6,475 nt of DNA from positions 1,618 through 8,092 of the forward strand of contig DANS01000011.1 in NCBI GenBank assembly GCA_002497345.1, given 5' to 3'. The translations under genes were made by a program, and so were the position numbers. The notes under the pieces were generated by a model. The model worked only from the letters and a program-made list of their open reading frames with translations. It was not told the origin of the DNA and did not search any database. This stretch comes from Thermoproteus sp. UBA157. GTDB lineage: Archaea > Thermoproteota > Thermoprotei > Thermoproteales > Thermoproteaceae. Below, piece by piece: positions 1 through 4,521 of the stretch (its first letter is position 1; the number at the start of each line of letters is the position of its first letter).

Positions 1-173
1 CGTCTCCACATTAGCCTCCTCTCGACGTTATCAAAACGCCTATTCGCCTCCTCCCAACGGCGCTAATCCTCCTCCCACCTTTTATTTTCCTCCCAACGCT
101 TCCCCTCCAGCTCGACGAATTTATTGAAGTCGGCTTCTTGGGCAGATCCCGAAGGCGGCGGGTAAAATTTTAT
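1..173 (-). pseudogene. Decayed N-terminal part of a coiled-coil protein (DUF3782-like)
   Basis: On the minus strand one frame from about 173 down to 1 reads a highly charged heptad-like helix: DFNKFVELEGKRWEEN (131-84), then KRWEED and a TAG stop at 65-63. The same frame continues without a shift as RRWEEANRRFDNVERRL to the window edge. Repeated RWEE units like this are typical of the coiled-coil region of DUF3782-type proteins common in Thermoproteales, where a nuclease-like domain follows; that family name is from memory. No ATG, GTG or TTG lies in frame between the upstream TAA and the helix, and the TAG interrupts it, so this looks like a decaying gene rather than a live one. The rest would lie left of the window. 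An ATG at 11-9 in the same frame could restart a shortened product. Confidence 0.55.
163..172 (+). promoter_or_regulatory. TATA box for the DsrE2-like gene
   Basis: TAAAATTTTA is an AT-only block in GC-rich surroundings, centred about 26 nt upstream of the ATG at 194. That is the archaeal distance from TATA box to transcription start, so the mRNA is probably leaderless. A perfect 10-bp palindrome CCGCGCGCGG (174-183) lies between the box and the start codon. Confidence 0.55.
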
Positions 174-193
174 CCGCGCGCGGGAATGCCGTT

Positions 194-583
194 ATGCCCA
201 AGCTAGTCGTAATGCTCTCGGACAACGACTTGGCCAAGTCCTACCACGCCTTGGTGGTGGCCCTCTCCGCGAGAGCGCTCGGGTACGAGGTGCATCTCTT
301 CGCCAGCGGCTTGGGCGTCTTGATCTTCGGCAAGAGGCCGAGGACGAGGCTCGTGGGGTTGCCGTTCCTCGCCTCGCTCTACATCAAGTGGAAGATGAGG
401 AAAATCGGAGCGAGGAGGCTGGAGGAGCTGGCCGCCGAGTGCCTTAAATCGGGCGTGAGGATCTACGTAGACGAGCCTGTGGCCAAGATGCTGGGCGTTG
501 AGCCGGCGGAGGGCGTCTCGCTTGCCGGCGCGCTGACTTTCCTCGCCATCGCTAAAGACGCCGACTTGGTGCTGACTTTCTGA
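194..583 (+). CDS. DsrE2-like sulfur-relay family protein, usual cysteine missing
   Basis: This 129-residue protein has the DsrE/DsrF-like fold pattern: a hydrophobic first strand (KLVVMLSDNDLAK), a helix with HALVVALSARALG, a strand YEVHLFAS, a basic middle loop, then helix EELAAECLKSG, strand VRIYV and a C-terminal AKDADLVLTF. In DsrE2-type relatives the segment after strand 'GV-I' normally reads like ACQMSM and carries the active cysteine. Here it is VRIYVDEPVAKMLG, so that position is not cysteine; the only cysteine is C83, one helix earlier. Family members act in cytoplasmic sulfur transfer, usually with TusA, and a TusA-like gene converges on this one with a 32-nt overlap. I infer a structural, binding or altered-chemistry role. 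The ATG at 194 is chosen because a TATA box sits about 26 nt upstream. The fold assignment is good; the function is uncertain. Confidence 0.8.
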   Translation: MPKLVVMLSDNDLAKSYHALVVALSARALGYEVHLFASGLGVLIFGKRPRTRLVGLPFLASLYIKWKMRKIGARRLEELAAECLKSGVRIYVDEPVAKMLGVEPAEGVSLAGALTFLAIAKDADLVLTF

Positions 584-797
584 CAAAGATCTCAACAACG
601 CCTCCCAGATCCTTGTGGGCCACCACCTCGATGCCGAGTAGCCCAGCCGCGTTGGCCAGATCGCTCACTACGTATTTCCACTTGCTCACGATTTTGGCCT
701 CCTCGCCTTCGCGGAGCTCTGTAGCCAGCCTAGCCAGGGTGAGCCCCAGCTCGGGGCAAGGCCCCTTTATCTCGTATACCTTGACCGCGGAACTCAC
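552..797 (-). CDS. tusA: TusA/SirA-like sulfur carrier protein
   Basis: This small protein (81 residues) shows the TusA pattern: a first strand VKVYEIKG, the Cys-Pro motif at C14-P15 (GPCPELGLTLARLATEL), helix 1, a short strand (EEAKIV), a second helix (VVSDLANAAGLLG), then paired strands IEVVAHKD and GVVEIFVRK. C14 is the only cysteine and matches the persulfide-carrying residue of TusA, which passes sulfane sulfur between enzymes in the cytoplasm. The second motif residue differs from the usual CPMP (CPEL here). The GTG at 797-795 is chosen because TTTAAA lies about 26 nt upstream on this strand, which fits a leaderless transcript; no in-frame ATG exists upstream before a stop. The last nine residues (RKSAPSRRL) are encoded antisense to the end of the DsrE2-like gene, making a likely sulfur-relay pair arranged tail to tail. 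Confidence 0.82.
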   Translation of the reverse strand: MSSAVKVYEIKGPCPELGLTLARLATELREGEEAKIVSKWKYVVSDLANAAGLLGIEVVAHKDLGGVVEIFVRKSAPSRRL

Positions 798-816
798 GTA
801 GATACGTCTTTCTCCC

Positions 817-823
817 TTTAAAT
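817..823 (-). promoter_or_regulatory. TATA box for the tusA-like gene
   Basis: Read on the minus strand, ATTTAAA lies 26-27 nt upstream of the GTG at 797, the expected distance for a leaderless transcript. It is back-to-back with the nitrilase promoter, about 22 bp away, so the two genes share a short divergent promoter region. Confidence 0.55.
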
Positions 824-844
824 CACCTCCCTATGGCGCAATGC

Positions 845-854
845 TTTTATTTAA
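845..854 (+). promoter_or_regulatory. TATA box upstream of the nitrilase-family gene
   Basis: TTTTATTTAA is the only TATA-like block before the amidohydrolase. A start site 26-28 nt downstream falls at about 871-874, exactly on an in-frame GTG (871), but the homology-supported ATG is at 937. Either the protein has a 22-residue extension or the mRNA has a leader of about 65 nt. Confidence 0.5.
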
Positions 855-936
855 GCGGGCAAGGCTCGACGTGCGCCGCGCCATTGAAGCGCTTGCTCCC
901 TATCCGGACCGCGGCCAACGCGGGCTGAGCGGTCTC

Positions 937-1683
937 ATGAAGGTAGCCCTGGCGCAGTCGCCCAGGTTCCGGGATCTCCGCTCGGCCGCCTCCTGGCTCC
1001 TGGAGAGGGCGCCCAGGGCGGACCTCCTCGTGCTCCCAGAGTATTGGCTGGGCCCCCAGCCCCTCGAGGGGCTTCAAGCGGTTGCGTCCTCGATGGTCGA
1101 GCTGGCCCGATCCCTGGGCGCAACCGTCGTCGCGGGCGCCTTGGCGGTCAAGAGAGGCGGCGAGGTCAAGAACGTGTGCCCCGTGGTGGGCCCCGAGGGC
1201 CTCATCGCGCTGGGCGAGAAGGTCTTCCCCTCGGCGGCGACCGGCGAGAGGGCCCTCGTGTCGGGAGGCAGGAGGCTGGCCCTCTTCGAGGCGGCCGGCT
1301 GGAAGGTCGGTTGTCTCGTGTGCGCGGACCTGATCTACCCCGAGCTGGCGCGGAGGCTGGCTCTGGCGGGGGCCGAGCTGATAGTGAACCCGGCCAGCAT
1401 ATCGGCCGACCGCAAGGAGCTGTGGAGGGCCCTTGGCCTCGCGAGGGCCTTCGAGAACTCGATCTACGTCGCGGCAGCGCTCGGCACGGGCTATAGCTAC
1501 CCAGACGGCCGGCCCGCGGAGGGCGGCTCCTTCGTGGCGTCCCCCAACGGCGTCCTCGTCGAATTCGGCGCAGAGCCCGGCGTTTACTCGGCCGACTTGG
1601 ACAAGGGCGAGATCGCCTACGCGAGGGCGAGGAGGCGCTATCTGGAAGACGCGAGGCGGATGCCCGACGTGGAGGTGGGCTAG
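937..1683 (+). CDS. Nitrilase-superfamily carbon-nitrogen hydrolase
   Basis: This 248-residue cytoplasmic enzyme hydrolyses a C-N bond, most likely of an amide; the substrate cannot be read from sequence. It begins with the family's first strand (MKVALAQ) and carries the full Glu-Lys-Cys triad in context: E35 in LLVLPEYW, K95 in ALGEKVFPS, and C129 in VGCLVCADLIYPE. NPAS (151-154) and the C-terminal strands GSFVASPNGVLVEF and GVYSADLD are also typical. The length is slightly below the usual 260-280. The ATG at 937 is chosen because homology begins there. The GTG at 871 is in frame and perfectly spaced from the TATA box, but the extra 22 codons favour CGC for arginine, unlike the AGG-rich gene. 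An in-frame ATG at 841 lies upstream of the TATA box and is unlikely. The gene is divergent from tusA, with no evident functional link. Confidence 0.88.
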   Translation: MKVALAQSPRFRDLRSAASWLLERAPRADLLVLPEYWLGPQPLEGLQAVASSMVELARSLGATVVAGALAVKRGGEVKNVCPVVGPEGLIALGEKVFPSAATGERALVSGGRRLALFEAAGWKVGCLVCADLIYPELARRLALAGAELIVNPASISADRKELWRALGLARAFENSIYVAAALGTGYSYPDGRPAEGGSFVASPNGVLVEFGAEPGVYSADLDKGEIAYARARRRYLEDARRMPDVEVG

Positions 1684-1713
1684 CCCGCCGGCAAGTCGCC
1701 CCTCAGCGACCCC

Positions 1714-1731
1714 GCTCCGTGCACGGCGTGC
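1714..1731. promoter_or_regulatory. Overlapping palindromes, candidate operator upstream of the metal-binding protein gene
   Basis: Two overlapping perfect palindromes, CCGTGCACGG (1717-1726) and GCACG-G-CGTGC (1721-1731), contain the decamer GCTCCGTGCA (1714-1723). The decamer recurs twice around the next gene's promoter (2777-2786, and inverted at 2739-2748). The sites flank only the two ABC-transporter genes, so I infer binding by a metal-responsive repressor; no such factor is identified. Confidence 0.4.
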
Positions 1732-1760
1732 GACATCTACCGCCGTAAATTGCAAGACGC

Positions 1761-1779
1761 TGTGCACAAGGTTTAAAAA
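1761..1779 (+). promoter_or_regulatory. Promoter of the metal-binding protein gene: TGTGCACA palindrome plus TATA box
   Basis: TTTAAAAA (1772-1779) begins 28 nt before the GTG at 1800. An identical octamer begins 27 nt before the ATPase start at 2816, so both genes look leaderless. The perfect 8-bp palindrome TGTGCACA (1761-1768) lies just upstream of the box, where the BRE and TFB binding are expected. Its GTGCA core is shared with the decamer placed equivalently in the ATPase promoter. Confidence 0.6.
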
Positions 1780-1799
1780 TCGGGTCTTTCGTTTTGCCC

Positions 1800-2738
1800 G
1801 TGAAGGTGCAGCTGGCGCTGGCGCTTCTGCTAGCCGCCGTGGTCGTAGCCCAGAAGATAGTGGTCTCATTCCCGGCCTACGACGTCGTGCTCAAGGAGGC
1901 ATTCCCCAACGCCACGGTAATACTGATCACCAAGGGCGTCTCGGACCCGCACGAGTACCAGCTGACGGCTGATGACCTAAGGCTTCTGACCAGTTTGGGC
2001 CCTAGGGACGTCGTCGTGCTCACGATGCACGCGGCGTTTGAGCAGAGGATCTACGACATGGCCCAACGCGGCGAGATAAAGGCCCGCTTAATCGACGTGA
2101 GGACGTTCCAGACCTATTTGACCTTCGACGGCAAGCCGACCGTTGCGAACGGCACGGGCGTCAACATGCACGACCACGGCGTCTACCCGCCCAACGTGCT
2201 CAAGCTGATCTACGCGGTGTCCAACGCCACAGGCCTGAGGCCGGACGCCAAGTTCTTGGAGGAGCTGGAGCGCCTCAACGCGACCTACTGTTGCAAATTC
2301 GGCGGGAAGGCGGTCGCCATAACGCCCGCGGCCGAGTATATACTGTACTGGCTCGGTTATAGAGACATCGTCGTGTTGATAAAGGAGCCTGAGATCCCGC
2401 CGAGTCCTCAAGATATGCAGAAGGCGCTCCAATACGCCAAGGAGGGCGCCCCGGTGCTCGCGGTCGTCGTGTCGGGCGAGGGCTTGAGGATAGTGGACCA
2501 ATTCGTCGCGAAGGCCCAGGAGGCGGGCTTCCAGCCTAAGGTGATCGTGGCGGATTTCTCCAAGGGCTACCTCTCCACGCTCGCATACGTCGCGGACCAA
2601 ATAGCGGCCGCGCAGACAGCCGCGGCGCAGTCCTCGGCCCCCCAGCAGACGGCCGAGATGCCCCAGTGGATCTGGGCGGCAGTAGGGGCAGCGATCGCGG
2701 CCGCCGTTGTGGCCTACCTCGTTATTAGGAGGAGGTAG
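1800..2738 (+). CDS. Metal ABC transporter substrate-binding protein (ZnuA/TroA-like), membrane-anchored
   Basis: This 312-residue extracytoplasmic protein should capture a divalent metal (zinc or manganese) for import. A signal peptide (about 1-18) is followed by the TroA-fold pattern: KIVVSFPAYDVVLKEAF, the first metal histidine H51 in SDPHEYQLTADDL, H77 in LTMHAAFEQ, and H124/H126 in NMHDHGVYPPN, where H126 matches the family's second ligand. The usual third histidine (HxAFxY) aligns with T175 in ITPAAEY, and the final acidic ligand is unclear (E227 or D252), so the metal site looks atypical. An Ala/Gln/Ser linker (269-286) leads to a C-terminal membrane helix (290-308) ending in RRR, an archaeal way of tethering binding proteins. 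GTG 1800 is chosen over TTG 1794 by TATA spacing. The cognate ATPase follows 77 nt downstream; no permease is present. Confidence 0.82.
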   Translation: MKVQLALALLLAAVVVAQKIVVSFPAYDVVLKEAFPNATVILITKGVSDPHEYQLTADDLRLLTSLGPRDVVVLTMHAAFEQRIYDMAQRGEIKARLIDVRTFQTYLTFDGKPTVANGTGVNMHDHGVYPPNVLKLIYAVSNATGLRPDAKFLEELERLNATYCCKFGGKAVAITPAAEYILYWLGYRDIVVLIKEPEIPPSPQDMQKALQYAKEGAPVLAVVVSGEGLRIVDQFVAKAQEAGFQPKVIVADFSKGYLSTLAYVADQIAAAQTAAAQSSAPQQTAEMPQWIWAAVGAAIAAAVVAYLVIRRR

Positions 2739-2786
2739 TGCACGGAGCCTCCTAAAAATTAACCTCTTTTTCAACAGCTCCGTGCA
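2739..2786. repeat. Perfect 10-bp inverted repeat between the two ABC genes
   Basis: TGCACGGAGC (2739-2748) begins directly after the stop codon of the binding-protein gene. Its exact inverse GCTCCGTGCA (2777-2786) ends two bases before the ATPase TATA box. The 28-nt spacer holds a T5 run (2767-2771) that could end the upstream transcript. It could be a pair of operator half-sites, a stem-loop, or both; the third copy at 1714 favours an operator. Confidence 0.6.
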
Positions 2787-2788
2787 TC

Positions 2789-2796
2789 TTTAAAAA
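2789..2796 (+). promoter_or_regulatory. TATA box for the ABC ATPase gene
   Basis: TTTAAAAA begins 27 nt upstream of the GTG at 2816, matching the promoter of the preceding gene in sequence and spacing. The adjacent decamer GCTCCGTGCA would place a bound regulator over the BRE and block initiation. Confidence 0.6.
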
Positions 2797-2815
2797 CCGA
2801 TGCGCGCGCTCCAGC

Positions 2816-3547
2816 GTGTCTCTATCTGTGAGGGGCCTAACGGTATATAGGGGAGGGGTAGAGGCGCTCTCGGACGTGTCCTTCACGGCGTCGAGGGAGT
2901 TCGTGCTAGTTGGAGGGCCAAACGGCGCCGGCAAGACGACGTTGTTCCTAGCCATATTGGGCGTTTTGCCCTACAAGGGCGAGGTCTGTGTTGACGACGT
3001 GTGCGACGAGGGCAGGAGGCGCAAAATAGGCTACGTCCCCCAGATCCTCAAGCCCGAGGCGCAAGCCACCGTGTGGGAATACGTCTATCTTCCGGCCAAG
3101 TTCAGAAACGGGCGGAGGGCCAAGGAGGCGGCCGAGGAAGCCCTAAGGGTTGTGGGCATGCTGGAGCTGAGGGATAGGCCCATCGGCGCATTGTCGGGCG
3201 GGCAGCTCCAGAGGGCGGCCGTGGCGAGGGCCCTCGCCGTCGGCGGCGACGTGCTCCTCTTGGACGAGCCGTTGTCAAACGTCGATCCCCAGGGGAGGGT
3301 GGAGCTGATCGGTCTGTTGAGGGATCTGAAGAGCGATAGGACCATCCTCATGACCTCGCACGAGCTCACCATGCCCATAGCTCTGGCGGATAAGGTCCTC
3401 CTGCTGAACAAGAGGGTCGTGGCCTACGGGACCCCCGACGAGGTCTTGAGGGAGGAGGTGCTGAGGAGGATCTACAGCTTCGTGAGGGTGGCGCGCGTCG
3501 GCGCCGGCTACGTCTGCGTCACCGAGGATTACGCCCATCCGCATTGA
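2816..3547 (+). CDS. Metal ABC transporter ATP-binding protein (ZnuC-like)
   Basis: This 243-residue ATPase would power metal import on the cytoplasmic face. All ABC motifs are present in order: Walker A GGPNGAGKT (33-41), Q-loop Q76 in YVPQ, signature LSGGQ (126-130), Walker B VLLLDE (146-151), D-loop NVD (155-157) and H-loop H182 in TSHELT. The short, compact form and the binding-protein neighbour fit the ZnuC/MntB class. Cysteines occur in the insert before the Q-loop (VCVDDVC), and the C-terminus ends in the histidine-containing TEDYAHPH, which might sense or bind metal; this is speculation. The GTG start is set by a TTTAAAAA box 27 nt upstream. A membrane permease, which this ATPase needs, is not encoded next to it: the following DNA is an AT-rich gap and then a regulator gene. 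Confidence 0.9.
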   Translation: MSLSVRGLTVYRGGVEALSDVSFTASREFVLVGGPNGAGKTTLFLAILGVLPYKGEVCVDDVCDEGRRRKIGYVPQILKPEAQATVWEYVYLPAKFRNGRRAKEAAEEALRVVGMLELRDRPIGALSGGQLQRAAVARALAVGGDVLLLDEPLSNVDPQGRVELIGLLRDLKSDRTILMTSHELTMPIALADKVLLLNKRVVAYGTPDEVLREEVLRRIYSFVRVARVGAGYVCVTEDYAHPH

Positions 3548-3714
3548 ACAAGCTCTAAAATGTAAGATAATTTTAATAAAATATATAGATATCGTTTATC
3601 TTTGGAAGAAAATCTTTATAAACTTTATTAATGAGACTGCGGATTAGCTGATATGTAAAAACTTTGCATAGATACAGATAAAAATTTTTATTTTATTAAT
3701 AATATCTAAGATCA
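3548..3714. other. AT-rich intergenic island
   Basis: These 167 nt are about 21% G+C by hand count, against strongly GC-rich surroundings. T-rich runs just after the ATPase stop could terminate its transcript. The block contains a consensus-like TTTATAAA (3615-3622), a GC-rich pocket TGAGACTGCGGATTAGCTGA (3632-3651), and three copies of TTTATTAA or its inverse (3573-3580, 3624-3631, 3692-3699). I see no convincing ORF, tRNA or insertion-sequence end. Confidence 0.6.
3679..3692 (+). promoter_or_regulatory. Likely promoter region of the winged-helix regulator
   Basis: The 12-bp palindrome TAAAAATTTTTA (3679-3690) and the following T-rich bases lie 23-36 nt before the ATG at 3715, so a TATA element at about 3685-3692 would give a leaderless transcript. 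The whole stretch is AT-rich, so the exact box is uncertain. Confidence 0.4.
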
Positions 3715-4455
3715 ATGCCGTGGCACCTGAGCGCCGAGCTCCTCTCGATTTTACTCGCAGTCCTCGTTATGGGCAGGAGGGGCTTGCCCGTGTCGCTATA
3801 TGGCGTGTCCAAGGAGACGGGCCTCAGCATAGCCACTGTGTATAGAAAAGCACTGGAGCTCATCCAGCTGGGCCTCCTCTTGAGGTTAGGCAAGGGGGCC
3901 TACATAGTAACGCCGAAGGGCGCATTCCTCCTAGCCGCCTACTCCATAAAGGAGGGACGCCCCGATGTGTTGGCGGCTGCGATCAAGAGGCTCAAGTCGG
4001 ACTGGGGCATCTCCGATTTGGCGGACGAGGAGGTCGAGGCCTACGTGAGGCTTCTCCTGTTGGGCCTCGAGAAGCTGGGCAGAACCCCGGTCGACTTCTG
4101 CGCAAGCGACTTCGGCAGGACTGTGCAGGTCCTCCTGCCGCCCAACTTCGGCGGGAGGAACATCGCCAAGGTCATAGCCCAGCACCTCTCCGTCCCGGTC
4201 GAGATGGTCGAGAAGGCTGAGAGGGCCATAGCGAGGGCCCTCCTGGAGTTCTTCCCCTCGGTGAAGTTGCCGGACGGTTGCAGAGTCGTCGTGATGCCCC
4301 AAGGCGAGTACGGCGTTAGGCTGAGCGTGCTCGCGGCCCACTGCAAGGTCCACGGCTACACCTTGGGGCTCAAGTGCGAGGCCGGCAAGGCCCTTTTGGC
4401 CGAGGCCATGAGACGGATCTTTCAAAATAACGAAAGATCCTTCGGCGCATCCTAG
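3715..4455 (+). CDS. Winged helix-turn-helix transcriptional regulator of unknown target
   Basis: This 246-residue protein has an N-terminal winged helix: helix 5-20, then SLYGVSKETGLSIATVYRKA (27-46) as helix-turn-helix, and LGKGAYIVTPKGA (58-70) as the wing. The 'V/LS--TGLS-ATVYRKA-EL--LGLL' pattern is typical of archaeal DNA-binding proteins. Residues 80-246 form a mostly helical domain I do not recognise. It has four cysteines (C129, C189, C210, C221), including AAHCKVHGYTLGLKC, which could bind a metal or an Fe-S cluster, or respond to redox. The gene lies between the metal-uptake genes and the NrfD/molybdopterin operon, so either could be its target. The ATG at 3715 follows an AT-rich promoter region at leaderless spacing. 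The 3' end carries a perfect hairpin inside the reading frame. Confidence 0.72.
   Translation: MPWHLSAELLSILLAVLVMGRRGLPVSLYGVSKETGLSIATVYRKALELIQLGLLLRLGKGAYIVTPKGAFLLAAYSIKEGRPDVLAAAIKRLKSDWGISDLADEEVEAYVRLLLLGLEKLGRTPVDFCASDFGRTVQVLLPPNFGGRNIAKVIAQHLSVPVEMVEKAERAIARALLEFFPSVKLPDGCRVVVMPQGEYGVRLSVLAAHCKVHGYTLGLKCEAGKALLAEAMRRIFQNNERSFGAS
4415..4440. repeat. Perfect 9-bp hairpin inside the 3' end of the regulator gene
   Basis: GGATCTTTC (4415-4423) and GAAAGATCC (4432-4440) are exact inverses around an 8-nt AT-rich loop (AAAATAAC). The hairpin encodes the RIFQNNERS segment just before the stop at 4453-4455. It could be an operator, an mRNA 3' stability element, or a scar of a small insertion. 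Confidence 0.6.
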
Positions 4456-4470
4456 GCCGTCTCCGCCGCG

Positions 4471-4476
4471 TTTTTC
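4471..4476 (+). terminator. Possible T-run terminator after the regulator gene
   Basis: TTTTTC lies 15 nt after the stop codon in an otherwise GC-rich gap. Archaeal RNA polymerase often terminates at T-runs without a hairpin. It is a single short run, so support is weak. Confidence 0.3.
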
Positions 4477-4521
4477 TAAGCCAGAAAGCAAGCTAGAATA
4501 GACGCCCCTAGTAGGAAGGAT

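Noticed and set aside
822..830. GGAGGTGAT on the minus strand, a perfect anti-16S match, upstream of tusA
   Set aside because: It lies 24 nt from the GTG and upstream of the TATA box, so it would not be in the mRNA. No start codon in any useful frame follows at SD distance.
841..936. ATG 841 as start of the nitrilase-family protein
   Set aside because: The ATG lies upstream of the TATA box (845-854) and adds 32 residues with no homology to the family's N-terminus.
1695..1710. Hairpin GTCGC/GCGAC after the nitrilase stop codon as an intrinsic terminator
   Set aside because: Only a 5-bp stem with no following T-run; archaeal terminators rely on T-runs, so chance pairing is more likely.
1794..1799. 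TTG 1794 as start of the metal-binding protein
   Set aside because: GTG 1800 fits the TATA-to-start spacing seen for the ATPase (27-28 nt); TTG would be closer than expected and adds only two residues.
847..1869. Long open frame (340 codons) on the minus strand opposite the nitrilase gene
   Set aside because: It is antisense to a gene with a full catalytic triad, and its translation is rich in Arg, Pro and His with no domain. It is a shadow caused by high G+C.
2088..2774. 228-codon minus-strand open frame opposite the metal-binding protein
   Set aside because: It is opposite a gene with signal peptide, metal ligands and membrane anchor; its own translation is an Arg/Leu/Gly-rich shadow.
3628..3651. 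C/D box small RNA in the GC-rich pocket
   Set aside because: A CTGA is present but no RTGATGA C box or internal C'/D' pair at the proper spacing was found.
3573..3699. Three TTTATTAA/TTAATAAA copies as inverted-repeat ends of a mobile element
   Set aside because: Octamers made only of A and T are expected by chance in a block of about 21% G+C, and no transposase or target duplication is visible.
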